Shown here: piece by piece, positions 9,397-19,310 of the stretch
How the letters are laid out: every line of letters starts with the position of its first letter
Position numbering within the stretch: position 1 is the first letter of the stretch
Assembly: GCA_016124755.1 (NCBI GenBank)
Contig: WGNA01000021.1
Location: 1 to 64,000, forward strand
DNA: 64,000 nucleotides
From: Bacteroidota bacterium
GTDB taxonomy: Bacteria; Bacteroidota; Bacteroidia; NS11-12g; UBA9320
Direction: 5' to 3'
Position numbers and translations under genes: made by a program
Notes under the pieces: generated by a model
The model's database searches: none
The model's input: only the letters and a program-made list of their open reading frames with translations
What the model was told of the DNA's origin: nothing

Positions 9397-10107
9397 TTAA
9401 CTATCAGTAAAGGCCAGTGTTACAACACTGATCGATTTTGGCTCATGCTTTTCAATGGTGTGAACCAGTGCCTCCACGGTTGCGCCAGTAGTGAAGACAT
9501 CATCAACTATGAGAACGTTTTTAAAGCTTATTTTTTCCGGTTCAACCATCTTGAAAAGTGCTTTCGAATTGATCCAGCGGTCGTAACGATCTCTTTTTGT
9601 TTGCGAACTGGTTGAAATTATTCTTTCACAATATTCGTCAGAAACAATTCCGTTTATCGCCTTTATTAAACCGGTCGCTATTAAAAAACTCTGGTTGTAA
9701 CCTCTTGAAATCATTCGGTCTGGGTGAAGTGGAACCGGCAGCATCACGAACTCATTATCGTGAAACCAGGAATTCTCATTGATTAAAATGTGACCGAATA
9801 TTTCACCACACCGTATTGCAAGTTTCTGGTTGTTTCTATACTTGATGTGATGTAAAATTTCCCGAACCGAATTTTGTTTTTCAAAAAAGTAAAGAGACGA
9901 AGCGTGCGTAATTCCACACCTTGCGTGAAGAATTTTATACATGGGGTTTTCACCGTCTTTCCAATAGCCGGTTTGAGGCAATATAGCCATACAACAACTG
10001 CAAATCAGATTTTCATCTGAGGTCAAGGCAGATTTACATTGAATACAATTTCTCGGAAAAATCAGGTGGCTCAGATCTTCCGCCATTTTGAGAAGTACAC
10101 TCATCAT
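9397..10107 (-). CDS. comF: ComF-family phosphoribosyltransferase-like protein
   Basis: The 236-residue protein has the usual ComF form. An N-terminal zinc-ribbon-like cluster (PRNCIQCK..ICSCC, residues about 19-40) is followed by a phosphoribosyltransferase fold whose PRPP-loop VLIVDDVFTTGAT lies near 197-209; PVPLHPDRMISRGYNQS is the other family signature. ComF proteins are linked to DNA uptake in competent bacteria, but the family is nearly universal and its biochemical role is unsettled. It converges on the sigma operon with only six bases between stop codons, and no terminator is visible there. A start one codon later (second M) is equally possible. Confidence 0.9.
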   Translation of the reverse strand: MMSVLLKMAEDLSHLIFPRNCIQCKSALTSDENLICSCCMAILPQTGYWKDGENPMYKILHARCGITHASSLYFFEKQNSVREILHHIKYRNNQKLAIRCGEIFGHILINENSWFHDNEFVMLPVPLHPDRMISRGYNQSFLIATGLIKAINGIVSDEYCERIISTSSQTKRDRYDRWINSKALFKMVEPEKISFKNVLIVDDVFTTGATVEALVHTIEKHEPKSISVVTLAFTDS

Positions 10108-10164
10108 CCGAAAGGTATCTCAGCTTGGTCTAAAAGCCTCATCTTTGCCGGAAAGTAAGCGTTT

Positions 10165-11202
10165 ATGTTTGAGAATGCCGAGAAAACGGAATTGTCTTCT
10201 CTTGGAGAATTTGGTTTCATCGAATTAATAAGAGGAGCTTTTCCCTTGAAGTTGGAACAAAATATTGTTGGTATTGGTGATGATGCGGCAGTTATAAAAC
10301 CTGAGGAAGGCAAGAATATACTGATATCAACAGATACGTTTGTTGAAAATGTACATTTCGATATTATGTATACGCCACTCAAGCATCTTGGCTATAAAAC
10401 GGTAGTTGCAAGTGTTTCGGATATATGCGCGATGAACGGTAAGGCGCATTCTGTTTTAATTTCAGTTTCATTCAGCAGCAAATACACATTAGAAGCTCTT
10501 GAGGAATTATTCGAAGGCGTTCGACTCGCATGTGATAAATACTCTGTGGATCTGGTAGGCGGCGATACTACTACTATTTCAAAAGGATTGGTTGTTTCAG
10601 TAACAGTTGTGGGTTCGGCTAATTCGGAACAAATTGCTAAACGTTCCGGCGCTAATTCGGGAGATCTATTATGTGTAACCGGAGATATTGGAGGTGCATA
10701 CATGGGGCTCCAACTTCTTGAACGAGAGAAAAGAGTTTTTCTGGAACACCCGGAAATGCAACCGGATCTTCAAAATCACGACTACATCGTCGGGCGGCAG
10801 TTAAAACCTGAAGCGCGAATTGATGTGGTCAAATGGTTAAACGATTCAAACATAATCCCGACTTCGATGATTGATATTTCTGACGGACTTGCCTCGGAAA
10901 CTCTGCATTTGAGCAAGGAGTCAGATGTGGCATTCGCAGTTCACGAAGAAAAGCTTCCGGTAGATCAGGATACTTATAATATGGCAGTTGAATTTGGAAT
11001 AGATCCGACAACAGCGGCAATGAACGGAGGTGAAGATTTTGAGTTACTTTTTACTGTTGACCAGAAACATTATGAGGAGTTAAGAAATCATCCGGATATT
11101 ACCATCATTGGCTATGCCCGTGAAAAATCAATGAAGAATCAAATGATTTCGAAACAAGGCAATATGTATGATTTGGTGGCTCAGGGTTGGAAACATTTCT
11201 AA
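10165..11202 (+). CDS. thiL: Thiamine-monophosphate kinase
   Basis: The 345-residue protein matches ThiL, which phosphorylates thiamine monophosphate to the cofactor thiamine pyrophosphate. Visible motifs are GIGDDAAVI at 36-44, STDTFVENVHF just after, VGGDTTTIS near 131 and MIDISDGLASE near 235, all nucleotide and metal-binding parts of the AIRS/ThiL fold. The gene is divergent from comF across 57 bases. A near-consensus -7 box (CATCTTTG) lies about 17 bases upstream. Its stop overlaps the end of the convergent lipoprotein gene by four bases. No TPP riboswitch is visible in the short upstream gap. Confidence 0.94.
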   Translation: MFENAEKTELSSLGEFGFIELIRGAFPLKLEQNIVGIGDDAAVIKPEEGKNILISTDTFVENVHFDIMYTPLKHLGYKTVVASVSDICAMNGKAHSVLISVSFSSKYTLEALEELFEGVRLACDKYSVDLVGGDTTTISKGLVVSVTVVGSANSEQIAKRSGANSGDLLCVTGDIGGAYMGLQLLEREKRVFLEHPEMQPDLQNHDYIVGRQLKPEARIDVVKWLNDSNIIPTSMIDISDGLASETLHLSKESDVAFAVHEEKLPVDQDTYNMAVEFGIDPTTAAMNGGEDFELLFTVDQKHYEELRNHPDITIIGYAREKSMKNQMISKQGNMYDLVAQGWKHF

Positions 11203-12173
11203 TTCCGCTTTATTCCATTAACAGCATTTAGTAAATCTTCTCCCTTCACACCATTAAAAATATCATCAGAGTGTTCGGATAGTTTTTGAGTAACAAAATC
11301 TGATTTACTGCTTTCTGTTGCTGAAACCAAAATGTTAAAATCCCCTCTTCCGTAGCAAGGTTCCAACTCGCCGTTGCTGCCAGTGCAGAATGTTCTGGAT
11401 CGGGGAATTATGTAACTTGAGCCGGATACCTGCATTCCTTTTAGCTTGTTAAAATATTCGGTGCGTTCCGGGTTATCCGGGTTCATCGGTATTTTTCTTA
11501 ATGGTAAGATGAATTGTCCGAATGGCTTGTCGTGATTAATAGTTCCATTTTCATCAATCCAATTGGCCGTTATTTTTATATCGAGATCCAGATTTATGTT
11601 GTAATCCTTTTTAATGAACCACGACCATGGCAGATACCATTTTTTATCGTTGAGTTTAACTTTACTATAATTCACAGAGATAGAATCTAACCGGAAGTAA
11701 AATTTGGAATTAAAATAGATATCCTGAAATTTGGATTCGTCCAGAACGAATCGTGCATAAACAGCCAACTCCCTGTTGTCTTCTTTTGATAAAAAAGTTC
11801 TGCTGATTTCAAATCCGCGAAATGAAATTTTATCCGGGTCCAACATCCCGGATTTAGAATTAGCCGAGTAAAATTTTAAGTTGTTAAGACCGCCGATATA
11901 GGTTTGGGTAAATTTTTCCTGTGATTTATCAATCACTGATTTTACTCCCTGAATAGCCAGATTCGCCCCCTCAATTAAAATGTCCGTGGTAATGAGTCCC
12001 CTTGAATTTTCGGAACTATTGGCATCAACCACCTCCATTAACGTAATGGGCTGTTCATATACCAGAGGATTCAGAGTGGTAATCTCTGATTTCGATTTAT
12101 TGGATGTTGGATAACTAGCACAACCAGAGAGCAACATCAGACTCAGAACTAATGACCGATTTTTACGGCTCAT
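11199..12173 (-). CDS. Lipoprotein of unknown function
   Basis: I do not recognise the family. I place the start at the third in-frame ATG (12173) because it gives a compact lipoprotein signal, MSRKNRSLVLSLMLLSGC, with lipobox LSGC and the Cys at residue 18. Upstream ATGs at 12200 and 12230 would add 9 and 19 residues. The mature protein, about 307 residues, is rich in beta-type segments (FYFRLDSISVNYSKVKL, YNINLDLDIKITANWI) and has a paired-Cys segment CTGSNGELEPC. It is probably attached to a membrane in the periplasm. It diverges from oxyR over about 120 bases. Confidence 0.75.
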   Translation of the reverse strand: MSRKNRSLVLSLMLLSGCASYPTSNKSKSEITTLNPLVYEQPITLMEVVDANSSENSRGLITTDILIEGANLAIQGVKSVIDKSQEKFTQTYIGGLNNLKFYSANSKSGMLDPDKISFRGFEISRTFLSKEDNRELAVYARFVLDESKFQDIYFNSKFYFRLDSISVNYSKVKLNDKKWYLPWSWFIKKDYNINLDLDIKITANWIDENGTINHDKPFGQFILPLRKIPMNPDNPERTEYFNKLKGMQVSGSSYIIPRSRTFCTGSNGELEPCYGRGDFNILVSATESSKSDFVTQKLSEHSDDIFNGVKGEDLLNAVNGIKRN

Positions 12174-12295
12174 CAATTTTTGATATAGGGACTTCGGCAT
12201 ATTGTTGCTAAATTTGATAACTATTAACAATCATAGTGAGGTTGGCAAATCAGTACGAATCTATGCCTAAGAGGTGTGAAAAGTAAATTTTTGAT

Positions 12296-13255
12296 ATGTC
12301 GAGAACCCTTAATATTTCCCTGATTCAGTTAGAATACCTTATTGCACTTGATGAACATCGTCACTTCATCAAAGCTGCTGAGGCATGTTTTGTAACTCAG
12401 CCAACCCTGAGTATGCAGATTAAAAAACTCGAAGACGAATTGGGAGTAAAACTTTTTGACCGAAGTCGTCAACCGGTAATTCCTACAGATGTTGGCTCGC
12501 TTGTAATTGAACAAGCCCGTAAAGTTCTTCGTGAAACCCAAAAAATTGATAATGTTTTACAGGAGTATAAAGGAACTGTTTCCGGTGATTTGGTTATTGG
12601 AATAATTCCTACGGTATCTCCTTATTTGATGCCTCACCTGATCAGCCGAATCTCAAAGGATTTTCCCGACATCCGACTTCATGTGAAGGAACTTATGACA
12701 GAAGAAATTGTGCGAATGCTTCGGGAGGATCATCTCGATGTCGGCATTTTGGCAACTCCGTTAAATGAAGACGGAATTATCGAAAAACCGGTATTCAACG
12801 AAAAATTTTGTTTGTATCTGAACCCGGAACACCCTGCATTTGAAAAAGATCATCCGGATGTGAACGACCTTATTTCTAATAAACTTTGGTTGTTGAGCGA
12901 AGGCAATTGCTTCCGTTACCAAACCATTAATCTATGTTCGGTTAAAGACAACAGAGGTAATGGCCACTTCGATTATGAAAGCGGTTCGATTGAAACACTT
13001 ATACGAATAGTAAATCTGGAAGGTGGGGCGACCGTGATTCCCGAATGGGCTTCTCTTGAATTGCCGGATGAACAAAAGAAAAATCTTAGGATGCTGAATA
13101 ACGAAGCTGACCTACGGGAAGTGAGTTTGGTTTACACCCGAAATTTTGCCAAGGCTAAATTGCTGGACAGTTTATTTGAAGTGCTGATAAAATGCGTTCC
13201 GGAGAATTTGAAATCGAACTCTGAAGGTCGAATATTGAAGGTTACAACCCGTTAG
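12296..13255 (+). CDS. oxyR: OxyR, LysR-type peroxide-responsive regulator
   Basis: A 319-residue LysR-family activator. The N-terminal winged helix-turn-helix spans about 8-66 (AAEACFVTQPTLSMQIKKLE). The effector domain contains GNCFRYQTINLC, with C205 and C214 spaced nine apart exactly as the redox pair C199/C208 of E. coli OxyR, embedded in the same motif. It should sense H2O2 by disulfide formation and switch on catalase or peroxidase genes, none of which is in this window. A TAAATTTT element lies just before the ATG. It is followed at 72 bases by a small lipoprotein gene on the same strand. Confidence 0.93.
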   Translation: MSRTLNISLIQLEYLIALDEHRHFIKAAEACFVTQPTLSMQIKKLEDELGVKLFDRSRQPVIPTDVGSLVIEQARKVLRETQKIDNVLQEYKGTVSGDLVIGIIPTVSPYLMPHLISRISKDFPDIRLHVKELMTEEIVRMLREDHLDVGILATPLNEDGIIEKPVFNEKFCLYLNPEHPAFEKDHPDVNDLISNKLWLLSEGNCFRYQTINLCSVKDNRGNGHFDYESGSIETLIRIVNLEGGATVIPEWASLELPDEQKKNLRMLNNEADLREVSLVYTRNFAKAKLLDSLFEVLIKCVPENLKSNSEGRILKVTTR

Positions 13256-13301
13256 TGTAACCTGAGTATGAACGCAGCCGCGAATATTAGGGCTTTTTTG
13301 G

Positions 13302-13309
13302 TAAATTTG
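13302..13309 (+). promoter_or_regulatory. Candidate -7 box for the 13328 lipoprotein gene
   Basis: TAAATTTG matches TAnnTTTG exactly. It lies downstream of the first in-frame ATG (13268) and 19 bases before the GTG at 13328, so if used it supports the GTG start. No TTTG at the right -33 distance is visible. Confidence 0.35.
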
Positions 13310-13327
13310 CGATTAAATTTAGTCGCT

Positions 13328-13879
13328 GTGAAAAAGTTGTTTATACCCTTGATGCTGTGCCCGCTTCTCTTGTGGAATTGCAGCAGCCTCGACGAAAGAA
13401 CGAGGTTTAATCTTACTTATATTAATCGTGTCGCATTTGATTCAACCAGTACAAGTGTTGCAAAAGGTACTTTGGTTTCCGACACTTTGGTATTGGATTA
13501 CGAAAAGGATCTTATCGATCACGACACCAAATCTTCAAAAATTGAACATGTGAGAATGGTGCTTTTTAGTGTTGAGTTAGATAAAATAAAATCCTCTGAT
13601 AAGGTAACCAATCTCAATTTTATTAAAGGAATTGAGGTGTATCAGCTTGGAGATAATACAGACGATATTTTGGTTGCCAAAACCGATAGTATTCCGCCAA
13701 AAATTGGATATTTCGAATTAGGTGTTCGTTTCGATGGTGATCGAAATTTTGAAGCACTCCTGAATAATGAAATAAGTAACTACCGGGTGGTTTACACAGT
13801 GCGGGAGCAAATAAAGGAGAATGCGACCGTTAAACTGGGGGCGACTTACGAAGTAGATTCCAGAAAATTCGGAATCTGA
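13328..13879 (+). CDS. Small lipoprotein of unknown function
   Basis: I choose the GTG at 13328 rather than the ATG at 13268. From the GTG the protein reads (V/M)KKLFIPLMLCPLLLWNCSS, a clean lipoprotein signal with lipobox LWNC. The upstream ATG adds 20 residues ahead of the signal, and a -7-like promoter box sits between the two. The mature protein is about 165 residues with mixed beta segments and no recognised domain. It may be periplasmic or on the outer membrane. It ends 23 bases from the convergent odhB gene. Confidence 0.7.
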   Translation: MKKLFIPLMLCPLLLWNCSSLDERTRFNLTYINRVAFDSTSTSVAKGTLVSDTLVLDYEKDLIDHDTKSSKIEHVRMVLFSVELDKIKSSDKVTNLNFIKGIEVYQLGDNTDDILVAKTDSIPPKIGYFELGVRFDGDRNFEALLNNEISNYRVVYTVREQIKENATVKLGATYEVDSRKFGI

Positions 13880-13901
13880 TTTTCTGTTAAATATTCAGGA
13901 A

Positions 13902-15116
13902 TTAAAGTCCGAGCAGAATTTCACTTGGATCTTTCCCTCCGATTAAAGCATTGGGGTTTTCCAATAGGTTTTTAACCATTACGAGAAATCCTACCGATTC
14001 TCTGCCGTCGATTATCCTGTGATCATAGCTCAAAGCCAAATACATCATTGGTCGCGCCACGATTTGTCCGTTTTCGACAATCGGCCTTTCAATTATATTA
14101 TGCATTCCCAGAATCGCACTTTGCGGTGGATTGATGATCGGTGTGCTCATCATACTTCCAAATACACCGCCGTTGGAAATCGTAAAAGTTCCACCGGTCA
14201 TTTCATCAATACCAAGCTTGCCGTCCCGAGCGCGTATGGCAAGTCGCATCACTTCACTTTCTATTTCCGCCATTGAAAGTGTTTCTGCATTTCGTATTAC
14301 CGGAACCATTAATCCTTTGGGGCCGGAAACCGCTATTGAGATATCAACGTAATCGTGGTAAACCAACTCTTCACCGTCGATGTAAGCATTAACTGCCGGA
14401 TATTTTTTAAGCGCTAAAACGCATGCTCGGGTGAAAAAACTCATGAATCCGAGCCCTACTCCATGCGTTTCCTTGAACGACTCTTTGTACTTCGAACGAA
14501 GATCCATGATCGGTTTCATATTCGCTTCGTTAAAGGTGGTGAGCATGGCAGTTTCATTTTTAGCAGAAACCAATCTGCGAGAAACTGCTTTGCGAAGGTT
14601 CGACATCTTATCGCGTCGTTCGGTGCGTTCACCACCCGCAACCTGCATTTCAAGTGCGTTTAAGGCATCAGCTTTTGTTATGCGCCCTCCTTTCCCGCTT
14701 CCCTGCACAGACGACGGGTTAACATTATTCTCTGCAAGAATCTTTTTAGCCGCTGGGGAAGGAGTTCCGGATGCATTGGAAGAAACTTCTTTTGCCGGTT
14801 GTGGCTTGGCAACTTCTTTCGGTGCTTCTGGTTTAGCCGGAACGTCTGCAGATTTTGGTGTTGTATTCTCCGGTGCTTTTGCAGTTGTATCGATTTCTCC
14901 AACCACAGCCCCGATTGCCACATCGCTTCCTTCTTCTACCGATATTTTTAAAACTCCGGATTCAGGAGCGTTCAATTCTACCGTGGCTTTATCCGATTCT
15001 AATTCCGCAACCACTTCATCCATTTCCACATAATCACCATCACTTTTTAACCACTGACTAATGGTTACTTCGGTAACGGATTCCCCTACTGACGGGATTT
15101 TTAACTCAACGGCCAT
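13902..15116 (-). CDS. odhB: Dihydrolipoyllysine succinyltransferase (E2 of 2-oxoglutarate dehydrogenase)
   Basis: A 404-residue E2 subunit. The lipoyl domain is at 1-77 with the lipoylated lysine K43 in [10 protein letters not shown] Pro/Ala/Lys linker follows. A peripheral subunit-binding domain is near 118-152 ([27 protein letters not shown] reads across it). The catalytic domain carries [10 protein letters not shown] with H366 and D370. The single lipoyl domain and the [20 protein letters not shown] stretch favour the succinyl- rather than acetyltransferase. It passes succinyl groups to CoA in the TCA cycle. The E1 gene is not adjacent in the window; a dihydrolipoyl dehydrogenase is encoded at 44439. 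A TAAATTTG box lies just upstream. Confidence 0.93.
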   Translation of the reverse strand: MAVELKIPSVGESVTEVTISQWLKSDGDYVEMDEVVAELESDKATVELNAPESGVLKISVEEGSDVAIGAVVGEIDTTAKAPENTTPKSADVPAKPEAPKEVAKPQPAKEVSSNASGTPSPAAKKILAENNVNPSSVQGSGKGGRITKADALNALEMQVAGGERTERRDKMSNLRKAVSRRLVSAKNETAMLTTFNEANMKPIMDLRSKYKESFKETHGVGLGFMSFFTRACVLALKKYPAVNAYIDGEELVYHDYVDISIAVSGPKGLMVPVIRNAETLSMAEIESEVMRLAIRARDGKLGIDEMTGGTFTISNGGVFGSMMSTPIINPPQSAILGMHNIIERPIVENGQIVARPMMYLALSYDHRIIDGRESVGFLVMVKNLLENPNALIGGKDPSEILLGL

Positions 15117-15134
15117 GTTCGTTAATTAGGGTGG

Positions 15135-15142
15135 CAAATTTA
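15135..15142 (-). promoter_or_regulatory. odhB: Candidate -7 box of odhB
   Basis: On the minus strand this reads TAAATTTG followed by CCACCC, 18 bases before the odhB ATG. The same TAAATTTGCCACCC string precedes mfd. Confidence 0.45.
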
Positions 15143-15264
15143 GTCAACCCACATCAATAAGAAATTGAATTGATGCTTTTCAAAATCATTATCCTGTCGG
15201 CTTCTTCAAATCCTTGTCCTCCGAATTTTCGGGAAACGGTCTAATATTGCCATCTCGCCCGAAT

Positions 15265-16872
15265 ATGAATTTTCACAACCTGCGAAATTTTATTCAGCTC
15301 CTTTTTAATGCCGGATGCAGAACTGCTTTTACAAGTCCGGGCAGTAGAAATGCTCCGGTTCTTAAAGCATTATATGATCTCGAATTTGAAGTTTATTCAG
15401 ATGTTGATGAACGCTCATCTGCCTTTAAGGCTTTGGGATTTTCGAAGGCAACAGGCTATCCGGTAATACTCAATTGTACGTCTGGAACTGCGGGTCTCAA
15501 TTATTATCCCGCCATCGCAGAAGCATTTTATTCCAGGGTTCCACTAATTATTCTAACCGCAGACCGTCCGGCAAACCGGATTGATCAATGGGACGGACAG
15601 GCGATTCGCCAGACAAATGTTTTTGCAAACCACACTAGGCTTTCTGAAACTTTAAACCTTGGTTCTTCAACAAATGAGGAAAATGAACTCTGCGCGCTGA
15701 TAATTGAAGTGATCAACACCTTTCCAGGACCGGTTCACATTAATATTCCTCTCACAGAACCGCTTTATGATTTTGAAATTTCCAGTTTAAAAGAGAAGTA
15801 TTTCGGATCAAACTTCATAAAACCGGAAACCAGAACGATTGGAATTTCAGATCTTGAAAACCATCTGCCGGTTTCATCCGATTCGAAAATTCTCTTTTTT
15901 GAAGGAAGTCAGGGAATGGACGGAATCAGTTTTTCATCTGATCATCATCCGGTGTTCACAGATGTCTCCGCAGCTCATCATGGTAATTGTGTTGGGTGGG
16001 ATACGCTTTTACATTCTTCCATTTCCAACATTCAGGATTTGGAAAAGCTACGGCCAGACTTTCTTATTACAACCGGAACGACGACGGTTTCGAAAGGTCT
16101 GAAAATATTTTTGAGTCGGTTTAAGCCTCAACAACATATTCATATTTCTCCTTTCAAAGACATCGGAGACATGTTCGGAACAAACCCGGAAGTAATACAT
16201 CCCGATGCAATTAATAAAAGTGATAGAGCACTTCAACCGGTAAATTCCGAATACCTTGAGTTGTGGCATACGACCATTAATACGAGTAAACAGAAATTCG
16301 AAAATCTCGATTGGAAACTATTTACAGAGTTTGCCGCCATTCGAAAAATAATGGATGCAATTCCGGAAAACGCGATTCTTCATGTGTCGAACTCAATGCC
16401 GATACGCTATTGCTCCATTCTCGGTAATCGAAACGTGAATTGCAACCGGGCAACTAGCGGAATTGATGGTTGTACTTCAACTGCAATCGGAATAGCATTA
16501 GCCCAAAAAGACAAGCAGCATTTTCTGATTTCCGGAGATTTAGCTTTTCTGTACGATATCAATGCACTGTGGAATCCGATACCATTAAACGTTAAAATAA
16601 CGGTAATTAATAATTCTGGAGGTGGGATTTTTCGAATGATCGACGGTCCGGAAAAAATGCAGAATGCTTCCGGATTACAGGTAACTCCTCACAATCGAAA
16701 TCTCGAATCGTTGGCGGCCCATTTCAACTTGCCGTACTTTTGCGCGACCGATCACAATTCACTGAACAACAATTTATCTGATTGGTTACATACACGAGGT
16801 CCGGCTTTGCTTGAAGTACGAACCGACATGGAATTAAACGAGTCTTTTTTCAAAACATTTAAAAAGATATAA
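15265..16872 (+). CDS. menD: MenD, SEPHCHC synthase of menaquinone synthesis
   Basis: A thiamine-diphosphate enzyme that joins isochorismate and 2-oxoglutarate to make SEPHCHC. I start it at the ATG 15265 (535 residues) because homologues begin shortly before the [20 protein letters not shown] segment, and a near-consensus box TAATATTG (15242-15249) precedes it. The TTG at 15214 would add 17 unlikely residues. Visible features: the N-terminal PP domain motif [29 protein letters not shown], and the C-terminal ThDP region with [17 protein letters not shown] and [12 protein letters not shown]. The stop codon is shared with the start of menB (TAATG). Confidence 0.93.
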   Translation: MNFHNLRNFIQLLFNAGCRTAFTSPGSRNAPVLKALYDLEFEVYSDVDERSSAFKALGFSKATGYPVILNCTSGTAGLNYYPAIAEAFYSRVPLIILTADRPANRIDQWDGQAIRQTNVFANHTRLSETLNLGSSTNEENELCALIIEVINTFPGPVHINIPLTEPLYDFEISSLKEKYFGSNFIKPETRTIGISDLENHLPVSSDSKILFFEGSQGMDGISFSSDHHPVFTDVSAAHHGNCVGWDTLLHSSISNIQDLEKLRPDFLITTGTTTVSKGLKIFLSRFKPQQHIHISPFKDIGDMFGTNPEVIHPDAINKSDRALQPVNSEYLELWHTTINTSKQKFENLDWKLFTEFAAIRKIMDAIPENAILHVSNSMPIRYCSILGNRNVNCNRATSGIDGCTSTAIGIALAQKDKQHFLISGDLAFLYDINALWNPIPLNVKITVINNSGGGIFRMIDGPEKMQNASGLQVTPHNRNLESLAAHFNLPYFCATDHNSLNNNLSDWLHTRGPALLEVRTDMELNESFFKTFKKI

Positions 16873-17690
16873 TGAGCAGAAACTGGGAACCGATTAAGCA
16901 ATACGAGGATATTCTGTTTGACTTTTTCGAAGGGATCGCCCGAATTACTATTAATCGTCCGGAGGTGTATAATGCCTTTACTCCGCAAACTAATATGGAG
17001 ATGATCGATGCGATGGAAATTGCCCGCGAACGTCAGGATATCGGAGTTGTAGTTTTAACCGGTGCCGGCGATAAAGCTTTTTGCAGCGGCGGCGATCAGA
17101 ACGTTAAAGGAAAAGGTGGTTACATCGGAACGGATGGCGTGCCCAGATTAAACGTTCTGGATTTACATAAAAAAATCCGGGAACTTCCGAAGCCGGTTGT
17201 TGCTATGGTTAACGGATATGCAATTGGCGGCGGTCACGTTCTTCATGTGGTTTGTGATTTAACTATTGCTTCTGAAAATGCCCGGTTCGGACAAACAGGA
17301 CCGAAGGTCGGAAGCTTCGACGCAGGTTTCGGGAGCAGCTATCTGGCCAGACACGTTGGACAGAAAAAAGCCCGCGAAATCTGGTTTCTCTGTCGGCAGT
17401 ACACAGCAGCAGAAGCCGAAGCAATGGGAATGGTGAATAAAGTTGTTCCTTTTGATCAGTTGGAAGATGAGGTGGTAGACTGGTGTAAAACCATGATGAT
17501 GCGAAGTCCGCTTGCGTTAAGAATGATCAAACGCGGATTAAACGCAGAGCTCGATGGGCAACGCGGATTAATGGAGTTTGCCGGCGACGCAACGCTCATG
17601 TACTATCTGATGGAAGAGGCGCATGAAGGTAAAAATGCCTTCCTCGAAAAACGAGATCCGGATTTCCAGAAATTTCCGAAGTTTCCCTGA
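16872..17690 (+). CDS. menB: MenB, 1,4-dihydroxy-2-naphthoyl-CoA synthase
   Basis: A 272-residue crotonase-fold enzyme that closes the second ring of menaquinone from o-succinylbenzoyl-CoA. The MenB signatures are present: [14 protein letters not shown] at about 72-85, [12 protein letters not shown] at about 115, [21 protein letters not shown] near 140, and the C-terminal end [14 protein letters not shown], diagnostic for MenB. It overlaps menD by one base, so the two are cotranscribed. menC, menE and menA are not in the window; the polyprenyl synthase at 23574 may supply the side chain. Confidence 0.96.
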   Translation: MSRNWEPIKQYEDILFDFFEGIARITINRPEVYNAFTPQTNMEMIDAMEIARERQDIGVVVLTGAGDKAFCSGGDQNVKGKGGYIGTDGVPRLNVLDLHKKIRELPKPVVAMVNGYAIGGGHVLHVVCDLTIASENARFGQTGPKVGSFDAGFGSSYLARHVGQKKAREIWFLCRQYTAAEAEAMGMVNKVVPFDQLEDEVVDWCKTMMMRSPLALRMIKRGLNAELDGQRGLMEFAGDATLMYYLMEEAHEGKNAFLEKRDPDFQKFPKFP

Positions 17691-17698
17691 TCATCAAA

Positions 17699-18199
17699 AT
17701 GAAAGAAGAGAAATTCACACATATCGATGAATCCGGAAGGGTGAAAATGGTGGATGTTGGTGATAAGGAAATCACTAAAAGAACTGCTCTTGCCTCGGGA
17801 TTTATTGAACTTCCGGTAATGGTTTTATCCCAATTTACCGATGGTGAATTTTCAACTAAAAAAGGTCCGGTAATTCAGACTGCGACAATTGCCGGAATCA
17901 TGGCTGCCAAGCAAACTTCCAGTCTCATTCCTCTTTGTCATCCCTTGCCGCTGAGTAAATGCGATGTTAAAATGGAGGTGCGCCAAACCGGTGTTTTTAT
18001 TACATGTGAGGTTTCCTGCACCGGTAAAACGGGAGTGGAAATGGAGGCTTTAACCGGCGTTTCGGTTGCGGCGCTAACCATTTACGATATGTGTAAAGCC
18101 TTTGGTCATGAAATGAATATTCGGGACATCCGGCTGGAATCAAAGTCTGGCGGCAAATCTGATTTTCAGAATGGGGAATCACAGAAAACACGGGAATGA
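17699..18199 (+). CDS. moaC: MoaC, cyclic pyranopterin monophosphate synthase
   Basis: The 166-residue protein converts the MoaA product to cyclic pyranopterin monophosphate, the second step of molybdenum cofactor synthesis. Key family motifs are VDVGDKEITKRTA at about 19-31, LIPLCHPLPL near 75-85, and GKTGVEMEALTGVSVAALTIYDMCK near 108-132 followed by residues of the active site. It lies nine bases after menB and overlaps the next gene by 29 bases, so menD-menB-moaC-mobA-moeB could be one transcript. Confidence 0.95.
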   Translation: MKEEKFTHIDESGRVKMVDVGDKEITKRTALASGFIELPVMVLSQFTDGEFSTKKGPVIQTATIAGIMAAKQTSSLIPLCHPLPLSKCDVKMEVRQTGVFITCEVSCTGKTGVEMEALTGVSVAALTIYDMCKAFGHEMNIRDIRLESKSGGKSDFQNGESQKTRE

Positions 18200-19310
18200 A
18201 GTTCGGGTTCGAACGGGAAATTTCGCGAGAAACGAAATCGCATTTCTCGGTACGCCGTGCGAGGTAATTCAAAATCTCTCTGAACAAATCATTTCGGATT
18301 TATCCGATAATTTCCGGATTGATTATCTGGATGCCGATCACAAAAAAGCAGATCAACCGGAATTCCTTTCCCAAGGTGCTGAAGCATTTCACGAAGTTGT
18401 AAATGATTCATTTCTAAAAACCATACAGAAGGTTGGAAACGACTTCGATAATAAATTCCATTATCTGCAAACGGATTTGTTGCTGATCAACGGAAACCAT
18501 TTTGTCGCGGAAAACCAGATTGTATTTTTAGATAAAAGGAAAACAGAATCCATTTGCCGGAAGACAGAGCGGCTCACAAATATTTTGTGTTTTATTGATG
18601 TGGATGGTGATCGGAACATTCCGGATTGCATTCGTGAATTGCCTGTCGATATTTCTGAGATTCCGGTTTTTAAACTTTCCAATGGAAAAGCGATTTCAGA
18701 ATTCATCCATCAATTTACGAATGCTAAAAAGCCGGAACTAAAAGGTTTGATTCTCGTTGGCGGGAAGAGCAGCCGAATGGGTGAAGATAAATCCGATTTG
18801 CATTATCATGGAATGCCGCAACATCAGTATATCAGGGAACTGTTGAAACCATTTTGTTCGGAAATTTTCTATGGTGTTAATAAGGATCAGCAACAGTTTG
18901 ATGAATCCGAAATAATCAGAGATTCTTTTTTGGATATGGGGCCGTTAGCATCCATCCTTTCCGCTTTGCGATCTCATCCGGAAGCTGCCTGGTTGGTAAT
19001 TGCGTGTGATATCCCACTAATTGATGAGAATATAATCAATCAATTAGTTGATCAGCGAAACCCGAAAAAGTTTGCAACGGCATTCAGAAAAACCGATGCA
19101 GATTTTCCGGAACCTCTCTTCGCGATCTGGGAACCAAAGTCCTATTCCAGAATTCTTTCATTTCTTTCTTTAGGATATCAATGCCCGCGAAAAGTTTTGA
19201 TCAATTCGGATGTGGAACTGATCACGGCAAATACACCTGAATGGGTTTTTAATGCAAATACACCGGAAGAAAAGGAAACCGCATTGCAATTGATCCGTGA
19301 ACGACTTTAA
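18171..19310 (+). CDS. MobA-like nucleotidyltransferase with an N-terminal P-loop-less MobB-like domain
   Basis: The 379-residue protein has two parts. Residues about 188-379 are a MobA-type nucleotidyltransferase: GLILVGGKSSRMGEDKSDL with the GG..SRMG..K signature, MGPLASILSAL, and ACDIPLID metal site. It would attach a nucleotide to molybdopterin. Residues about 20-185 resemble MobB in layout (RIDYLDADHK, LLLINGNHF, ISEFI) but the P-loop position reads FLGTPCEVIQNLSEQII with no GKT. The first in-frame ATG overlaps moaC by 29 bases; true initiation could be slightly downstream at a non-ATG codon. It overlaps moeB by 14 bases. The MobA call is firm; the N-terminal relationship is inference. 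Confidence 0.82.
   Translation: MGNHRKHGNEVRVRTGNFARNEIAFLGTPCEVIQNLSEQIISDLSDNFRIDYLDADHKKADQPEFLSQGAEAFHEVVNDSFLKTIQKVGNDFDNKFHYLQTDLLLINGNHFVAENQIVFLDKRKTESICRKTERLTNILCFIDVDGDRNIPDCIRELPVDISEIPVFKLSNGKAISEFIHQFTNAKKPELKGLILVGGKSSRMGEDKSDLHYHGMPQHQYIRELLKPFCSEIFYGVNKDQQQFDESEIIRDSFLDMGPLASILSALRSHPEAAWLVIACDIPLIDENIINQLVDQRNPKKFATAFRKTDADFPEPLFAIWEPKSYSRILSFLSLGYQCPRKVLINSDVELITANTPEWVFNANTPEEKETALQLIRERL

Noticed and set aside
10108-10164. TPP riboswitch ahead of thiL
   Set aside because: The gap is 57 bases, too short, and lacks the conserved CTGAGA element.
14431-15033. 200-codon open frame on the + strand opposite odhB
   Set aside because: It lies fully antisense to a well-supported E2 gene and its translation is low-complexity (Ser/Ala/Phe-rich) with no domain.
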